DNA from: Trogon surrucura
Taxonomy: Eukaryota; Chordata; Aves; Trogoniformes; Trogonidae
Direction of reading: 5' to 3'
Assembly (NCBI GenBank): GCA_020746105.1
Contig: CM036618.1
Span: forward strand, 97,024,122-97,088,121
Length of the DNA stretch: 64,000 nucleotides
The notes beneath the pieces were generated by a model that did no database searches, had not been told where the DNA came from, and worked only from the letters and a program-made list of their open reading frames with translations. Within the stretch, counting starts at the first letter, position 1. The number at the start of each line of letters is the position of its first letter. The translations under genes were made by a program, and so were the position numbers. Positions 50,761-62,958 of this stretch are shown here, in pieces.

Positions 50761-53700
50761 TAAAGCATATTTAAACTATGTCGTCTTCTGACAAAGTGGA
50801 CAAATTCCTGTATTTCTTAGTTGGTGCTTATAGCAATTTAACCTACTAAGAAAAACACTGGAGCAACAGCAGCAAGGAACAGAGCAGAGAAGCAGAGGCT
50901 GCTTGTAGCTCTGAGCAAAGGGGGTGAGCAGCAGAGGTGGGAAGGGTCCCCAGGCCTCCACTGCCCTCAGGATAAGGTCCAGGGTGACAACGGTGATATA
51001 ATGGCCCACGTGTGACGTGAGATTTTGTTTGGTCTGCCCTGGGATGAGATCACCACATGTCCCCATTGCTGGCCGACCTGTAGCTCCTCAGGGACAGCCC
51101 GCTTCTCTGTCTCCGGCTTGGGAGCATGCGATGCAGGCTACGCCTATGCAAACTCCAGGAGAAACATCTCAAATGGCCACAACACAACTCCCTGACCAGA
51201 ACGGGACTTCCCAATAACAGAGCAGAGGATTTTCAGGAGTATTTTAGAACCATTTGTTTTAAGAGGGGCTTTAACCTAAGGATGTTTTTGGACAGTGACT
51301 CACGGTGCCCAGTGCACAGCTGGAGTAGGACTGCACATACAATTACAGTTATTAAAGTCAGCCAGCTATAAACAACTGCTGCTTCAAAGTGGGATCTGAG
51401 AAACCACAATTATTTCCCGTTCAAACTGTAGAAGAAAAATGTGGTATTTTTCAGTACCAGCATGCAATGGTGTTTGCAACAGCTGTACATGTTCAACTGA
51501 AAGGGAAATTGCATCTTCTGACAAATTTAGTTTCTGATATTAAAAGTCTGGTCACTATAGGAAGATCCATCAGCGATGAACCATATGTGTTACACATGCA
51601 ACTTTCAGTCCCTCCCTGTCAGAGGAGGCTTTGGATCCACTCATCCAGCCATATGAAGCACCATTTAGGAAACCCTGGCATCATCTGTTCCCTCCTTTCT
51701 AACTTACAAAGAGAATAAAACTCACTGATAAAGTTACAACTTCCTAAAGAACAAAATAAATCCATAAAAGCTGGGGAGAGTGAAGAATTTGAGGAAAATA
51801 GCTGTCGAAGTAAACTCAAATGAAGCAAAGAGAACCCGGACAACAACAGTGGCTTCAGACGCCCAAGACAAAGACAAGGAAAGGGAAGCCAGAAGTCTTG
51901 TGCTCAGCTCGTTTCCAGACACGCATCCAGGGAACTCCTTGCATGGGGCTGGTGTGAAATCTTTATGGCAGGAGGCTTTCCAGGAAGCGCATCACAGAGA
52001 AGAGAGCCGTCCTGTACCTACCCCAGGGATTTCATGGAACCACCAGTCCAGAGGAGACATCAAGGGCAAGGATTAAGAGAGAGGAGAAATTGCATCCGTG
52101 TCTTTGGGCCAGCTAAGCTGCAGCGCTGCTTGTCCAGTTGGTCACTGCCCCAACACTTTGGATTTTAGCAGTTTTCAATAGTTAAACTGAGGTGAGGCAG
52201 GGAAGAGTAGTCCAAAGTGACAGTTGCCCATCTATTATGTTCTCCAGCTTCTTCCAATAGCAAAACATTTCGGAGAGCTTACTACTGCTTCTACCAACTT
52301 AAAAACCCCGCTAGGTACAACAGCTTCTGAGCTGGGCCTTTTTCCTCCCGTGAAATTTGTCCAGAATGTGATTTTGCCTTGCTGGAATCACACACCTGCC
52401 AGGCAAAGACAACTTGAAGCTTCAAGAAGAGCTGTTCTAAGATACCCACAGCAGGGTTTCCCCCAGAGTCTCTGTTGAACTCTGTGGTAACAGATGAACT
52501 TTGCTGCACCAATACACTCTGCACCCATTCAGCAGATCCCAGCTTAAGGTTTCCCAAAGAAGCTTGGGTGCCTGGAAATTTGAAATATCTCTGAATTTAG
52601 AAAAAAAAGTCATTCTCAGCATTCAGCTCATGTAGCCACCATAAAAGGGAAAAAGCAATCCTACAACAGCACCACATCTCTGCTTATCTCCACACTTAGC
52701 ACAATATTTTCTCCTCCACCTCAAATCATTCAGCACATTTCTAAGAGTGTCTTCTCATTTACTCAGCCAGATCCTACTCTTTAAGGTATCGATCCTGCAG
52801 ATAAATATAATATTTATGTGATTAATTAATTTTTAGGTCTCCCTGGCTTCAGGAGAGACTTTAAAAATCTGTAAGTAATGCAGAATGCTTAAAAAAAAAA
52901 TTAAAACCCTTGTACCTGAAAAAACACACTATTGGGGTTTTGCCTACTCACAAGTAATAAAGGTTAGATCAGTCCGACTTTCTTCATTAGCACAAACAAA
53001 ATCCAAAGTAAAAATGATACATATTACCTCTAGCTCTGATAACAGGAAGGTTATTTAACTGAATTTTTTTTTACCTTTTACAATACAAGACATTACAGTA
53101 CTCTTGCTAGTTTTAATGTATCTCTTCACAGATAAATATTTCAAGTGTGGCCATTAAGGGATATTACTGTTTCATATCATAAATGGAATTTACAAATAGG
53201 AGATTTCATTCCAAAATGAGTAGTCCCATTATGAACGGGAATGTGGGCATGCTCCAGTTTGCAGTGTAAAACTAATGTCACAGCTACCAATTTATAATTT
53301 TAAAAAGTTAATGGAGGTTTTCTTCTACGTATCCATTTAATGTTTTCAGGCAAAGAAAACTCTACACAAGTCTTAATTAAATAGATGTAAAAACCAACCA
53401 AACAAAAAAAACCCCAAAACAAAACACACACACAAAAAAAATCTAAAAAACCCCCAGCCAGCACACATCATCACCAGAACAAACAGCAGGTCTAGCCTGT
53501 TTAAACTTCAACAATTGTGATGTGAAGGAAAAGGCAGTGAATTACTTACACTGTTTGTCTCCATGCCAGCTTAAAAAAAAAAAATCCAAGTTGTTTTTTA
53601 AATATATCTACTTTTTAGTGACAATCACAACACATGAAGCACAGAGACACATAAGACCGCATTCAAGTGAGAAAACGTGTAGGTGAATTACCATGCCTCA

Positions 53701-54969
53701 TGTTTGCATGACCTGTTCTAACAATTTCTGTGAGATTGAAGAGCTTTTCTGCACATGTGACTGCTGGGATAATGACCAAAACTCTTTGGGGTGTGTCTTG
53801 AGGGAGAAATTTACACAATGAACAATTACCTACAACGTCCCTTGCAGCTGGTTTCACTTGTTGGAAGACGGTGGCCTGAATCTTGCCCGTTTCAATACCG
53901 TAACAGTACAAGTTGAGCATGAGGTCTTTGCCGTGGCCAGGTATGACTGCTTTTCATGAGCATGCCACAGGACGACCATCCCAAAAAAGTTCATTTGCCT
54001 GCAAATACCCGTGGAAGGCCTGGGAACGCCAGTGTGTGATCTCAGCTGATTAGCTGAGGACAAAGAGCGAGCTGAGTCAGCCCATGACGTGGCAAGAGGA
54101 CAGAGGGTGAGAGTACTGGCAGTGCAAGAGGCCACCAAACAGCACTGGGTCCCAAGGCAGATGTAAGCAAGCAATAACAGAGGCTCAAGCTTTCCCGCAG
54201 CAAACGCACAAGAAAGCTCTTATTTGGATGAATTACCTAACAGTAACAGGGAACAAAGCACATCTCTGTTCCTCAGGGACTGCAGCCTCCCAGAGAGGGT
54301 CCAGGACAGCACGTTCGTGCTGTGGGACATTTTGAGGAAAAAGGTGAGCATGCACCACCTGTGGACGCCTTCCCCACGTCACAGCTTCTGTGCAAACAAT
54401 GTACAAACACACAGTTCAAAAGCTGCAATAGCGTGACAGGCGGCAGGAAACCCACAAACACTCCGCAGCCCCACATGGACAGTCAGTGCTGCGCAACCCC
54501 ATGCACCAATTCTTGAGTCTAGTTCCTGAAATAAATCAAAGCACTCCCCCTCAAAGCTCTACCATAAGTCCCCCATTGTAAACTCGTACTAATTTCTCAT
54601 CTCAAACATCAGCATTTAATCACTGTAGAATAAACTGATTAAATCAAGACAACGCACATAAATAATTAAAACCTGCAACTTCAAATTCTGTATTTCTAGA
54701 TCTAAAAGCCAGTCTACAGAAAATTGCAGGCGACATGCCAATCCAGGTCTGGTTGGCACTTCCAGGATCTCTTACAACTCAAAAGGAATCCTAGTTCTGT
54801 CATGTTTTTTCCCCCAGGTTCCACTGCCTGGTCACTCATCACACACGTGCCAAGCACATCATCTGACTTTTGCCTAACGTTTACACTGACCAACAACTGC
54901 ACAGTAAATTCTGGGAAGGGGTGAAGCTGGATATATACCAGTGCACAGTTACATTACACTAAGCACGAC
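50761..54969. other. Unassigned non-coding DNA
   Basis: About 4.2 kb with no recognised exon or repeat family. The part 52780-53600 is strongly AT-rich and includes the A/C-rich tract at 53388-53450. Frames reach about 109 codons, unrecognised. Confidence 0.5.
53388..53450. repeat. A/C-rich low-complexity tract
   Basis: About 60 bases of A runs with CA units and short C runs. There is no adjacent retrogene body. Confidence 0.8.
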
Positions 54970-55371
54970 GAACAGCTGAGGGATCTGGGGCTATTTAGCC
55001 TGGAGAAGAGCAGACTGAGGGGGCACCTTATTGTTCTCTACAACTACGTGTGAGGAGGTTGTAGCGAGGGGGCAGTTGGTCTGTTCTCCCTAGTAGCGAG
55101 TGACAGGACAAGGGGAAACAGCCTTAAGTCAGACCAGGGTAGGTTCAGGTTGGATATTAGGAAGAATTTCTTTACTGAGAGGGTTGTCAGGCATTGGAAC
55201 AGGCTGCCCAGGGCGGTGGTTGGGTCGCCATCCCTGGAGGTGTTCAAGAGACAGGTAGATGTTGTGCTGAGGGACATGGTTTAGTGGTGTTGATAGGGCT
55301 AGGAAAAGGCTAGACTCAATGATCTTGAAGGTCTCTTCCAATCAAAACTGTTCTACGATTCTATGATTCTA
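54970..55371 (+). mobile_element. CR1 LINE 3' end
   Basis: The plus strand encodes [20 protein letters not shown] and continues in one frame through [31 protein letters not shown] and [19 protein letters not shown] to the normal TAG. There is a single in-frame TGA at 55051-55053, at the lysine of the family's YVKGG-like block. The 3' UTR ends with TTCTACGATTCTATGATTCT octamers. It is a decayed, 5'-truncated copy, related in its C-terminus and 3' UTR to the copy at 50541. Confidence 0.95.
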
Positions 55372-58300
55372 AGTAAGCTGTAGAATGAAGATGCAGCTTT
55401 GGGAGATCATTCTGTATGTGAAAACATCATAAGGAAGCTTTAAACTCCTTTCACATATTTACTGATTAGTTCAAAAAGCTTTAAGTGAAGGCATTTGCTT
55501 AAAGTTTTCCAGCCTTTTCCTCATCCATGCAGAGATTGGTTTGGCAAGGAAAAACATGCTCTCAAGTATGACTTCAGTATGATTGAAATTTTTCAGAAAA
55601 TTCATTAATAAAGAAAAGCATGAATCTATCCGTTAAGGCACGTGTTGGCTACATCCCAGTTGAAACGTCCTGGAGTACTTCTGCAGCCATTAACACGAGG
55701 CCCAGCGGTACGCGCTTTGCTTACCTTGTGTCTGGAGCAGATGTCGTGTATATATTTCCCCCCTCATTAAAGTCACTCTGATTAAACATATTTTCAGAGC
55801 AGGCCACAGAAGTGCCATTTTTCCAGAAGCAACATCCATTTCCACAGACTACTCACTTGGTGGACGACCCTGCTACTCTCTGCACATGAGCAAATAATGT
55901 GGTGCTGTAGCTCTTAGGAGAGCAGTGAGCTGGGTATCGTTCTGCCGAAACCACACCATACCTGGAAGCCCCCACCACATTGACACACTTGCTCAACAAT
56001 AAGGATGCAACCATGGTTCCAGGTAGCTGCTTTCCTCACCCAGTCCATCCAAGTTGTCCAGGCTTTGGTGGGTTGCATTTTAACCACATATAATATTTCC
56101 ATCCTCTCAGTTCTGTTACAGGTGGTGTCACAACCAGCTCTCTGGTATAATAACTTTTAGATAAAATAACTGAGCCCTGGATTTCTGTTGGGGAAGGTCC
56201 TTCCAACGAGTTTCATGGTGTTCAAATAGAAAACCAAAAGGTTCCTCAATATCCAAGATAATGGGATGATTCAGGTATGAACATCTGCAGTTCTGGAAAA
56301 AACAGAGTAGTTAGCATGAACAAAACTCACCTCTGAGAGAAAAGTAAAGCAAGTACAAAAGGTAATTTTGGCAGGACAGAAACCGTACAGGGAGGGCCAG
56401 CTGTAAGAGCATGTATTGCTCACCCTTTTCACTGATTTGACAGCCATCAGAATGGTTGCCATGGGCTCAAGGAGCTGATCTTTATAGATGTATAAACCAG
56501 TTTAAATATCCCCTAAGGAAAGGGATTTTAAAATAACATAGGGAGGAGAAAAAAAGAATGAAAGGAAGTGTTTCTAAATCCTTAATGTTTCTAATTGTTG
56601 CAGGATGAAGGAGAGAAGTGGTGTTTGAGCAGCAAAGATGGCTGTAGACAAACTTTTAACTATGCTCAGACACCAAGTGTGCCAGAATGAAAGGGGAGGA
56701 ACAATTCCCTGGGGAAAAAAAATGACTAAACTTCAAGGAGAGAATCTAATTACTTGGCTTTGGCATTCATTCCTACTGTTAATTAGGGTATCTCACAACA
56801 GAAAAGCAAAGCCATGGTTTAACACCGAGGACCATATGAGTCAGGGACTGAGGGCAATGAATGGAGCTTTGAGCAGAGACGCTTATTTAAAACTCTGTGA
56901 GCAGGTCAGAAACGTGATGTCAGTCAGCACCTGCTTGATCAATGTTACTGATTAGTAAATTGCTTAGTTATTTTTGACAAAACTTGCTGTAGCAAACAAA
57001 GAAATTACAAGCTATTACTGACTCAAGTTACAGGAGACCCAGGCTAGACATCATCTTGAATAAACCAAGAGGAGCTTTTTGAAATGACCCGGAGGGGACA
57101 ATAATACTGCAGATATTCTATGTTATGCAACACTGAAGGCAGCTTGCTGCTCAGAGTGCAAATTACTCATAATATGGGTGCAGAGACATTATATCTCTGT
57201 ACTCTAGAAAAGGCAGCCTGAGGAGAACCGTGTTCAATTACCCTTAACAATGGCAGCTGGGCAGAATCTCTTACCTCGCAGATGACAAGAGGCATGCCAG
57301 AACTGGTCCTGCTAGGACAGAGAGGCTTGATCCCCAGGCTCACGCACGCAGAAGCCAAGACAGATTTTCTGCTGTGACCCCGACTTCTCTAATTACAAGG
57401 GACGGAAAGTAGAGTCAGGCATTCACGGGTCTGAGATGGGATCAACTGTTGTGCCAGGCACTCTCCACCTATGATAGGTCTCCCCAAGAAGCAAAGAAAA
57501 GTTTAAGCCACATTCACAGCCTCAGACCATCTTAGGCTGTTTCATTAAGTGGCACTGGTCCCAAGAGGAGTACATGAATGAGAAACAGGACCTTTGTTAA
57601 AACCTCTAAACTGCCAGAAACCATTAACTAGGGCAAACTCTGGAGGGCACCAATGTCAATGAAGTGTAATGTGGTAAGTGATGACCCAAGGCACCTACCA
57701 AGAGCCACAGCCAAGCAGTGGTTCAGAGCACTACTCAACTTTACTGGGCAACCGTGTCTCTGGAGCTGCTGCCAGTTTTAAATTCCTGTGAGAGATACTG
57801 GACACCTGAAAAATTCAGCAGGTCTTAAAGGAATACAGATACCAGTCTTGGAAACGGTTCCTTTGAAGTTTGTGCTGCAATAATTGACAAGTACCTTTCC
57901 CCTTCTTTTCCTTTCTCCTCAAACATAAAAAATCTAGTTGAATTGAGCTGGCATAAGGATTAAGACTTCTTCAAGCATGGAATCAAGATGAAGGCAAAAT
58001 CTTTCACCAAAAAAAAAAAAAGCTGAAGATGTTGATGCTGCTTGCAAACACTTGGCTTAAAGCTCCTGGCTCACAGAACATTTCCCACCAGCTTTTCCTG
58101 AACAGCACAAACACTGGCAGTACTCATCTGATGGTCAGCAGTGGCATAGCTTAAAGCCACAGCTTGCATGTAAAGCCATGCCCACACAAACAAGAAAGTA
58201 AATTTTCAGTTAAAAAAAAAAAAAAAGTTTGATAGCTCTGGCTCAACTGGGCAGTTAGAATAACAAGAGTGAAAGCGTCCTCCAACTAAGAGGACACAAG

Positions 58301-58949
58301 CCATGTGCCAGACTGGGGAGGAGGGAAGCAGAGCACCCTTAGGAACACTGCTAAGGGTGGAAAAGTATTAAGCTGAAGTATCAGGTATCCACACGCCCAT
58401 AGTATGAATGGTTACACAAGCAAATGCTTCAAGGAAAACTCTGACTTTTTTCTTCTTGGCACATAATGAAACAGAAGACAAATGGTGTATAAATAAAACA
58501 GGGTGCTTCTGTAGTACAGAATGATAACAATCTCAGCAATTCCTTGGCTCATGCCAGGAAATTCTCCTTGCATGCTGCTTGCAGGTTATAAGCCTTATCA
58601 GACTGGATAAAAAAATAAATTAAAACAACAGAAGCGCAGAGGCAAAAACAGTGTCTCTAAAACAGAGCTTGCAAGGAGAAACCAACAATTTACATGGGGA
58701 AAACCCAGGCAACTATGGCTTGACAAAGGACTGGGTTACAAAATCAAGGGCATATGGCACTCAGTACCCTACATACCTGTGTATCATATGTGTCATGTCC
58801 ACAGCAGTCAGTTACCTCTTGAATTGAAGACCACTGAATTACAAATACCAGGAGTAGACATATACATACCTTGGGTCTAGCACTCAGCGAAGGAAGGGTG
58901 TCAAACATTCACAAATAACACAGACTACTTCTTCTATTATGCCACTCCT
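55372..58949. other. Unassigned non-coding DNA
   Basis: About 3.6 kb with no recognisable exon or repeat family. A 105-codon plus-strand frame at 56638-56955 is unrecognised. Poly-A runs at about 58009-58021 and 58213-58227 have no recognised retrogene upstream. Confidence 0.5.
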
Positions 58950-59108
58950 CACTACAGCGTGAAGTATTTTGCAAACAGATCACGTATCATCATTCTTCTT
59001 TCACTAAAGAGAAACCCGAGCTAGTGAGCAACGTGTCCAACCTACCCCACATCGAGCAAGTCTGATTCCGAGCAGCTCTTCTTACAAAGTCGGTGTCCTG
59101 CTCTTGAG
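58950..59108 (-). mobile_element. MIR-like (CORE-SINE) relic
   Basis: Read as the reverse complement, the order of an amniote MIR is visible along about 150 bases. CACTAAAGAGAAACCCGAG (59002-59020) matches ACAGATGAGGAAACTGAGG, and GAGCAAGTCTGATTCCGAGC (59054-59073) corresponds to the family's TGGCAGAGCTGGGATTCGAA region. GTGTCCTGCTCTTGAG (59093-59108) matches the CCTGTGCTCTTAAC end near the tRNA-like head. Divergence is high, which fits an element older than birds. Confidence 0.45.
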
Positions 59109-61608
59109 ATGGATTTACATATTCCTCCTAACGTAACAGATGAGCTGCAACATGATCCTGAAGATTCGAGACCCTACAAACAGCAGTTTTGATCCATTTT
59201 GCTAAGTTTTAAGAAGATACTGAAGCTTTACAGCCTTGACTTCCCAGATGCCACAGGGCACCTGATGGGAGAGTGAAGTGAGAACAGCCTTACAAGCAAG
59301 CTGGGCCAGAATGTTTTCACCCATTTTTGAGCCATCCCATTGACCGTTGGGAAACCCAGACATGGAACCATACTAATGCTGCTCACGCTGCCAGCTGCTT
59401 CAGAGGTGAAGTGACACCATGAAACTCTCTTACAGGTGCATTTGTCAAGGTCCTCTGGGTTGGGTGGCAGTAACGTTCTTTCAGGAACCTCTACTGCGCA
59501 GAAAGTTCCTGTGTGGCTTCTCAGCCTTTGATCTGGGTAAACAAATAAAGGCTTATGTGGATGATTAGATGCTCAAGAACCACCACTACAGGTAAATAAT
59601 CTCTTCTGCACAACTTAAGACTACTGTAGCCAGCCCTGCTCAGTCTAGGCCCTCTCCAGTATTCATTCTACATCCTTATACATTCTATTCTAGGTATCTA
59701 TGCACTTTTGCCATCCTGCAAAGTCACAAGACAAACAGCTTTCTAAGGCAGACTCTTAAAATATCCTCCTCTAGGGAAAATGGCAGAATAGAGACTGATT
59801 CTAGAAATCTTGGCTTCGGGTCACCTGATGTTTTGAAGCATCTGAAATATCGTGCCTGCTTCTTCCTTACTTAAACACTCAAAATACTTAATCATATATT
59901 ATGAATGACCATGTCTGCCCTAAGTTTAACAGAATTAGAACTTCATGTTTCAAACACACCACTATAATAGCTAAGTTAATTCCCCTAACTTTCATTTATT
60001 AATCAATTATGGATTTATTTATTTGTAGGAGTAATGCTCCAGAAAAATACACAATTAACAAATTGAGATAGCTCCACAGAGCAGCCCACAATAATTTTTC
60101 AGCTTGTTACACAGCCGTGGTGCCCAGCTACAATTCCTCATTAGCAGCACTTTGCCCAGTTTTCATCATCTACAGAATTTGCACTAATTAAGCTTTAGAA
60201 GCTCCCATCGTGCACAAAGGAGAATCTCTCTCACTTTAGAGGATGACACCTACTGTTCCTTGGTTTGTGTTCATTAGGGCTGTGCTCTAGAAAAGACACA
60301 CATTTATGTCAGGAAAAACTTGTACTCAGTTTACAACTTTGGAGACAATCCCTTGAGATTTAACTGAGAACTTGCTAAATTAAGAGCTTGCTGGAATTTC
60401 AGAGTGTGATGAAACTTCTGAAGATGATAATTATCAGTCTCTGGATCTCTTCACTCAAGTATTTTAGATGTGATAGAAATGGACTAGAATAAACATGAGT
60501 TACTGATTATTTTGATCTAACTACATGTACGACAACTAAATATTTGTAAAAATATGTATTTACAGTACAGACAAACTCATTAAAATCACAACTTTCGCTC
60601 CCAAACAAATATAAAAAGAAAACAATATGGTAGTTTATACCCCATTTATTAAGACAGAGCCATCTATTACTTAATACACTGGTTCGGTAGCCATAAATCA
60701 CATTATTTTCTTACCATATTAAGATGCAAGACAGTTTGGCAACCAGATAACAAGGACAAACCAGGCAGAGTGGAGAAACATTTAAGCTGCAGCAGGTTAA
60801 AAGCCATCTAAACTAGGGAGAGACCTAAACCAGCTCAGTAACACAAGGTGCTGGCATCGGGCGACGCTTGACGCCAGCCAACTTCTCGAGCGCCCGGTGG
60901 GCCTGCCAGGGCCCTTTCAGCTGGAATGTTGGGAAAAGGTCCAGGGACCGTCTGGGTGCCGCTTTTTTGGACACTTACCAAAGAGCGCATCACCAACGCT
61001 ACACTTTTTCTGTGTAGGGATCACACAGGATTTTTTTGTGAGGTGGTTTTTTTTTTTAAGAATGAAGGCTTCTGGTAAGAAAGTTTATAGTGCAAGCTGA
61101 ATTAATTTGTGCCCACAGTGTCATTATTCATTCTTCCAAAACAGTTTAAATATGATCACGTAGGAATCTGCTATCTCCATAAAGATACTGTAAAGTGGTG
61201 CTTATACAGTTGGTGATTACATGGATTCCATTTTAACAATCTCTTCAAGCTTTTGCAAAACCACACATACGAAAGCAAGAGACAAAGCAGCCAAGTCCTC
61301 CTTTATCTTCCAAAAGCTATTAAAATTCTTAGGGCTCTAAAAATTTAATATACCTTATCGCACAGGAAGCACATACCGTGTTCAACTTAACAGCTGCTCA
61401 GAGAAGAACAAAACCTAATTCTGCTTCCTCTTTGCCAAATTGCCACCAAATTACAACTCCTGCTGAGAAATCAGAGACGTTGTTTTACTCCAGGCAAGCA
61501 AGTTCAGATACGTTCCTGCTTGTCAGTGTAGCTGTGTGCTTCGCAAGGAAATCTGCAACGTTAACTATGTCACACATACACAATTAGGTTTTTTTTTCTA
61601 GTGAAGAT

Positions 61609-61626
61609 GGGGGGGGGGGGGGGGGG
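61609..61626. repeat. G18 homopolymer
   Basis: An unbroken run of 18 G bases, preceded by T8 at about 61589-61598 and followed by AAGGG. It is a potential G-quadruplex former and a likely site of length error or polymorphism. Confidence 0.9.
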
Positions 61627-62655
61627 AAGGGTCAAGCACCAGGAGCTTCAGCTCATAAACACATTGGCCCTAAGAAACCTAGCTGGTAACAGCTGTAGCT
61701 TTAATGCAAATTTACAAAGTGAACATTTACCCAGCTTGAAAAGCATATACACAGTATTTACCTCGATAACAAGAAGGTCAAAGACGGTATCAGGTTAACA
61801 TCCCATCGACACACAATTTTCGTAAATGGAATATTTTATAAAAAATAAGAAATGGCAATGCTTCATTGAAATAACAGATTTAAAATTTGCTTCTTGAAAC
61901 AACTACTCTTAAATCAGTAAGGTAACATGCAAGAAAATTAAGTAAAAGCACCAGATTCTTCTCAGTCTTTAAAGGACTGTAACTTTAGAGTCATCAAGAG
62001 GTGGTGTTTTTTTTTTCTTTCAAAGAGTCTCGACTTAAAACAGTGAGATGGGGGAAAAACTCTTAAAAAACATCTTCAAGAGATCCTTACCTCATCATAA
62101 AACACTCATTCTCTGTATCTTGGTGTGAAAATATCAAGCCTTTTTCCTTCCAAAGCCCTCCTCAGCAGCATTTTCAATTACAAATGAAAAAAACCAAAAA
62201 GCACTTAAGATATTTTAAGTCAACTGCATTTGGTAGACACAACCCATGGTCAAGCTAAATGATTCTTTACACATCCATATTGCAAAAAGGGAGAGCAATT
62301 AGCAGTGTGATACCACGCTTTTTAAGAGTTAACACTTTAAAAGCCAACTGATTTGATTTCTATTTTAAGACTTTTTATAAAGCAATTATGAACAAAAAAC
62401 CCTCCATTGGTCAGAGTCAGGAGACAATTGTTTAGGCAAGTGTGGCAAGAGCAGGAAAACACACCAACCATCTGTCTGTAATATATAAATACACCTGGAA
62501 ATACAAATAAAATACTCCTTTTATTCTCAATGCATGCCATGCACAAAGAGAGAATTTTTAGAATTCAAACAGATTTATCCTCATCATATTGGTATACTTC
62601 AGGTAGCTTCAAACAAGACCACGAATACACAAATGCTTGGAGGCATCTTGTTAAC

Positions 62656-62671
62656 ATATATATATATATAT
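62656..62671. repeat. (AT)8 microsatellite
   Basis: Sixteen bases of pure alternating AT. Confidence 0.95.
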
Positions 62672-62803
62672 GGGCAACATGGATTCTTGCAGACTAAGGT
62701 CTGGCACACACGTGACCATTTAAACCACCACTTAGGAAAGGGACTCAAAAAGCACTTTGGTAATTGTAGATGTGAATGGTTTTAAAAATAATATTATTTT
62801 AGA

Positions 62804-62851
62804 AAGAATCAAAGAAGATTCAAGGTCAAGAATCAAAGAAGAATCAAGGCC
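62804..62851. repeat. 24-bp tandem duplication, two copies
   Basis: The unit beginning AAGAATCAAAGAAG occupies 62804-62827 and 62828-62851, with two mismatches between copies. The CR1 3' fragment starts about four bases after the second copy. Confidence 0.9.
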
Positions 62852-62854
62852 ATG

Positions 62855-62958
62855 TTGCATGGAGCTTTGAGAAACCTGGTCTAGTGGGAGAGAGACAACC
62901 CTGCCCACAGCAGCTCTTCAAGGTCCCTTCCAACCTTAACCATTCTATGATTCTATGA
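62855..62958 (+). mobile_element. CR1 LINE 3' end with internal deletion
   Basis: GGAGCTTTGAGAAACCTGGT (62861-62880) followed by CTAGTGGGAG matches the end of CR1 ORF2 and the start of its 3' UTR, and CAAGGTCCCTTCCAACC (62920-62936) with ATTCTATGATTCTATGA matches the 3' end. The middle of the 3' UTR (the GGGGTTGGAACTAGATGATC part) is missing, so this short old copy has lost internal sequence. Confidence 0.9.

Larger units (their letters stand above)
59109..62803. other. Unassigned AT-rich DNA
   Basis: About 3.7 kb, mostly AT-rich, with no LINE and no recognisable exon. Islands of note are a small CpG cluster at 60856-60965, an 18-G run at 61609-61626 and an (AT) tract at 62656-62671. Confidence 0.5.

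Noticed and set aside
59516-59542. GCTTCTCAGCCTTTGATC resembles the start of U2 snRNA (GCTTCTCGGCCTTTTGGC).
   Set aside because: Similarity ends after about 20 bases. The branch-site recognition region and the Sm site are absent.
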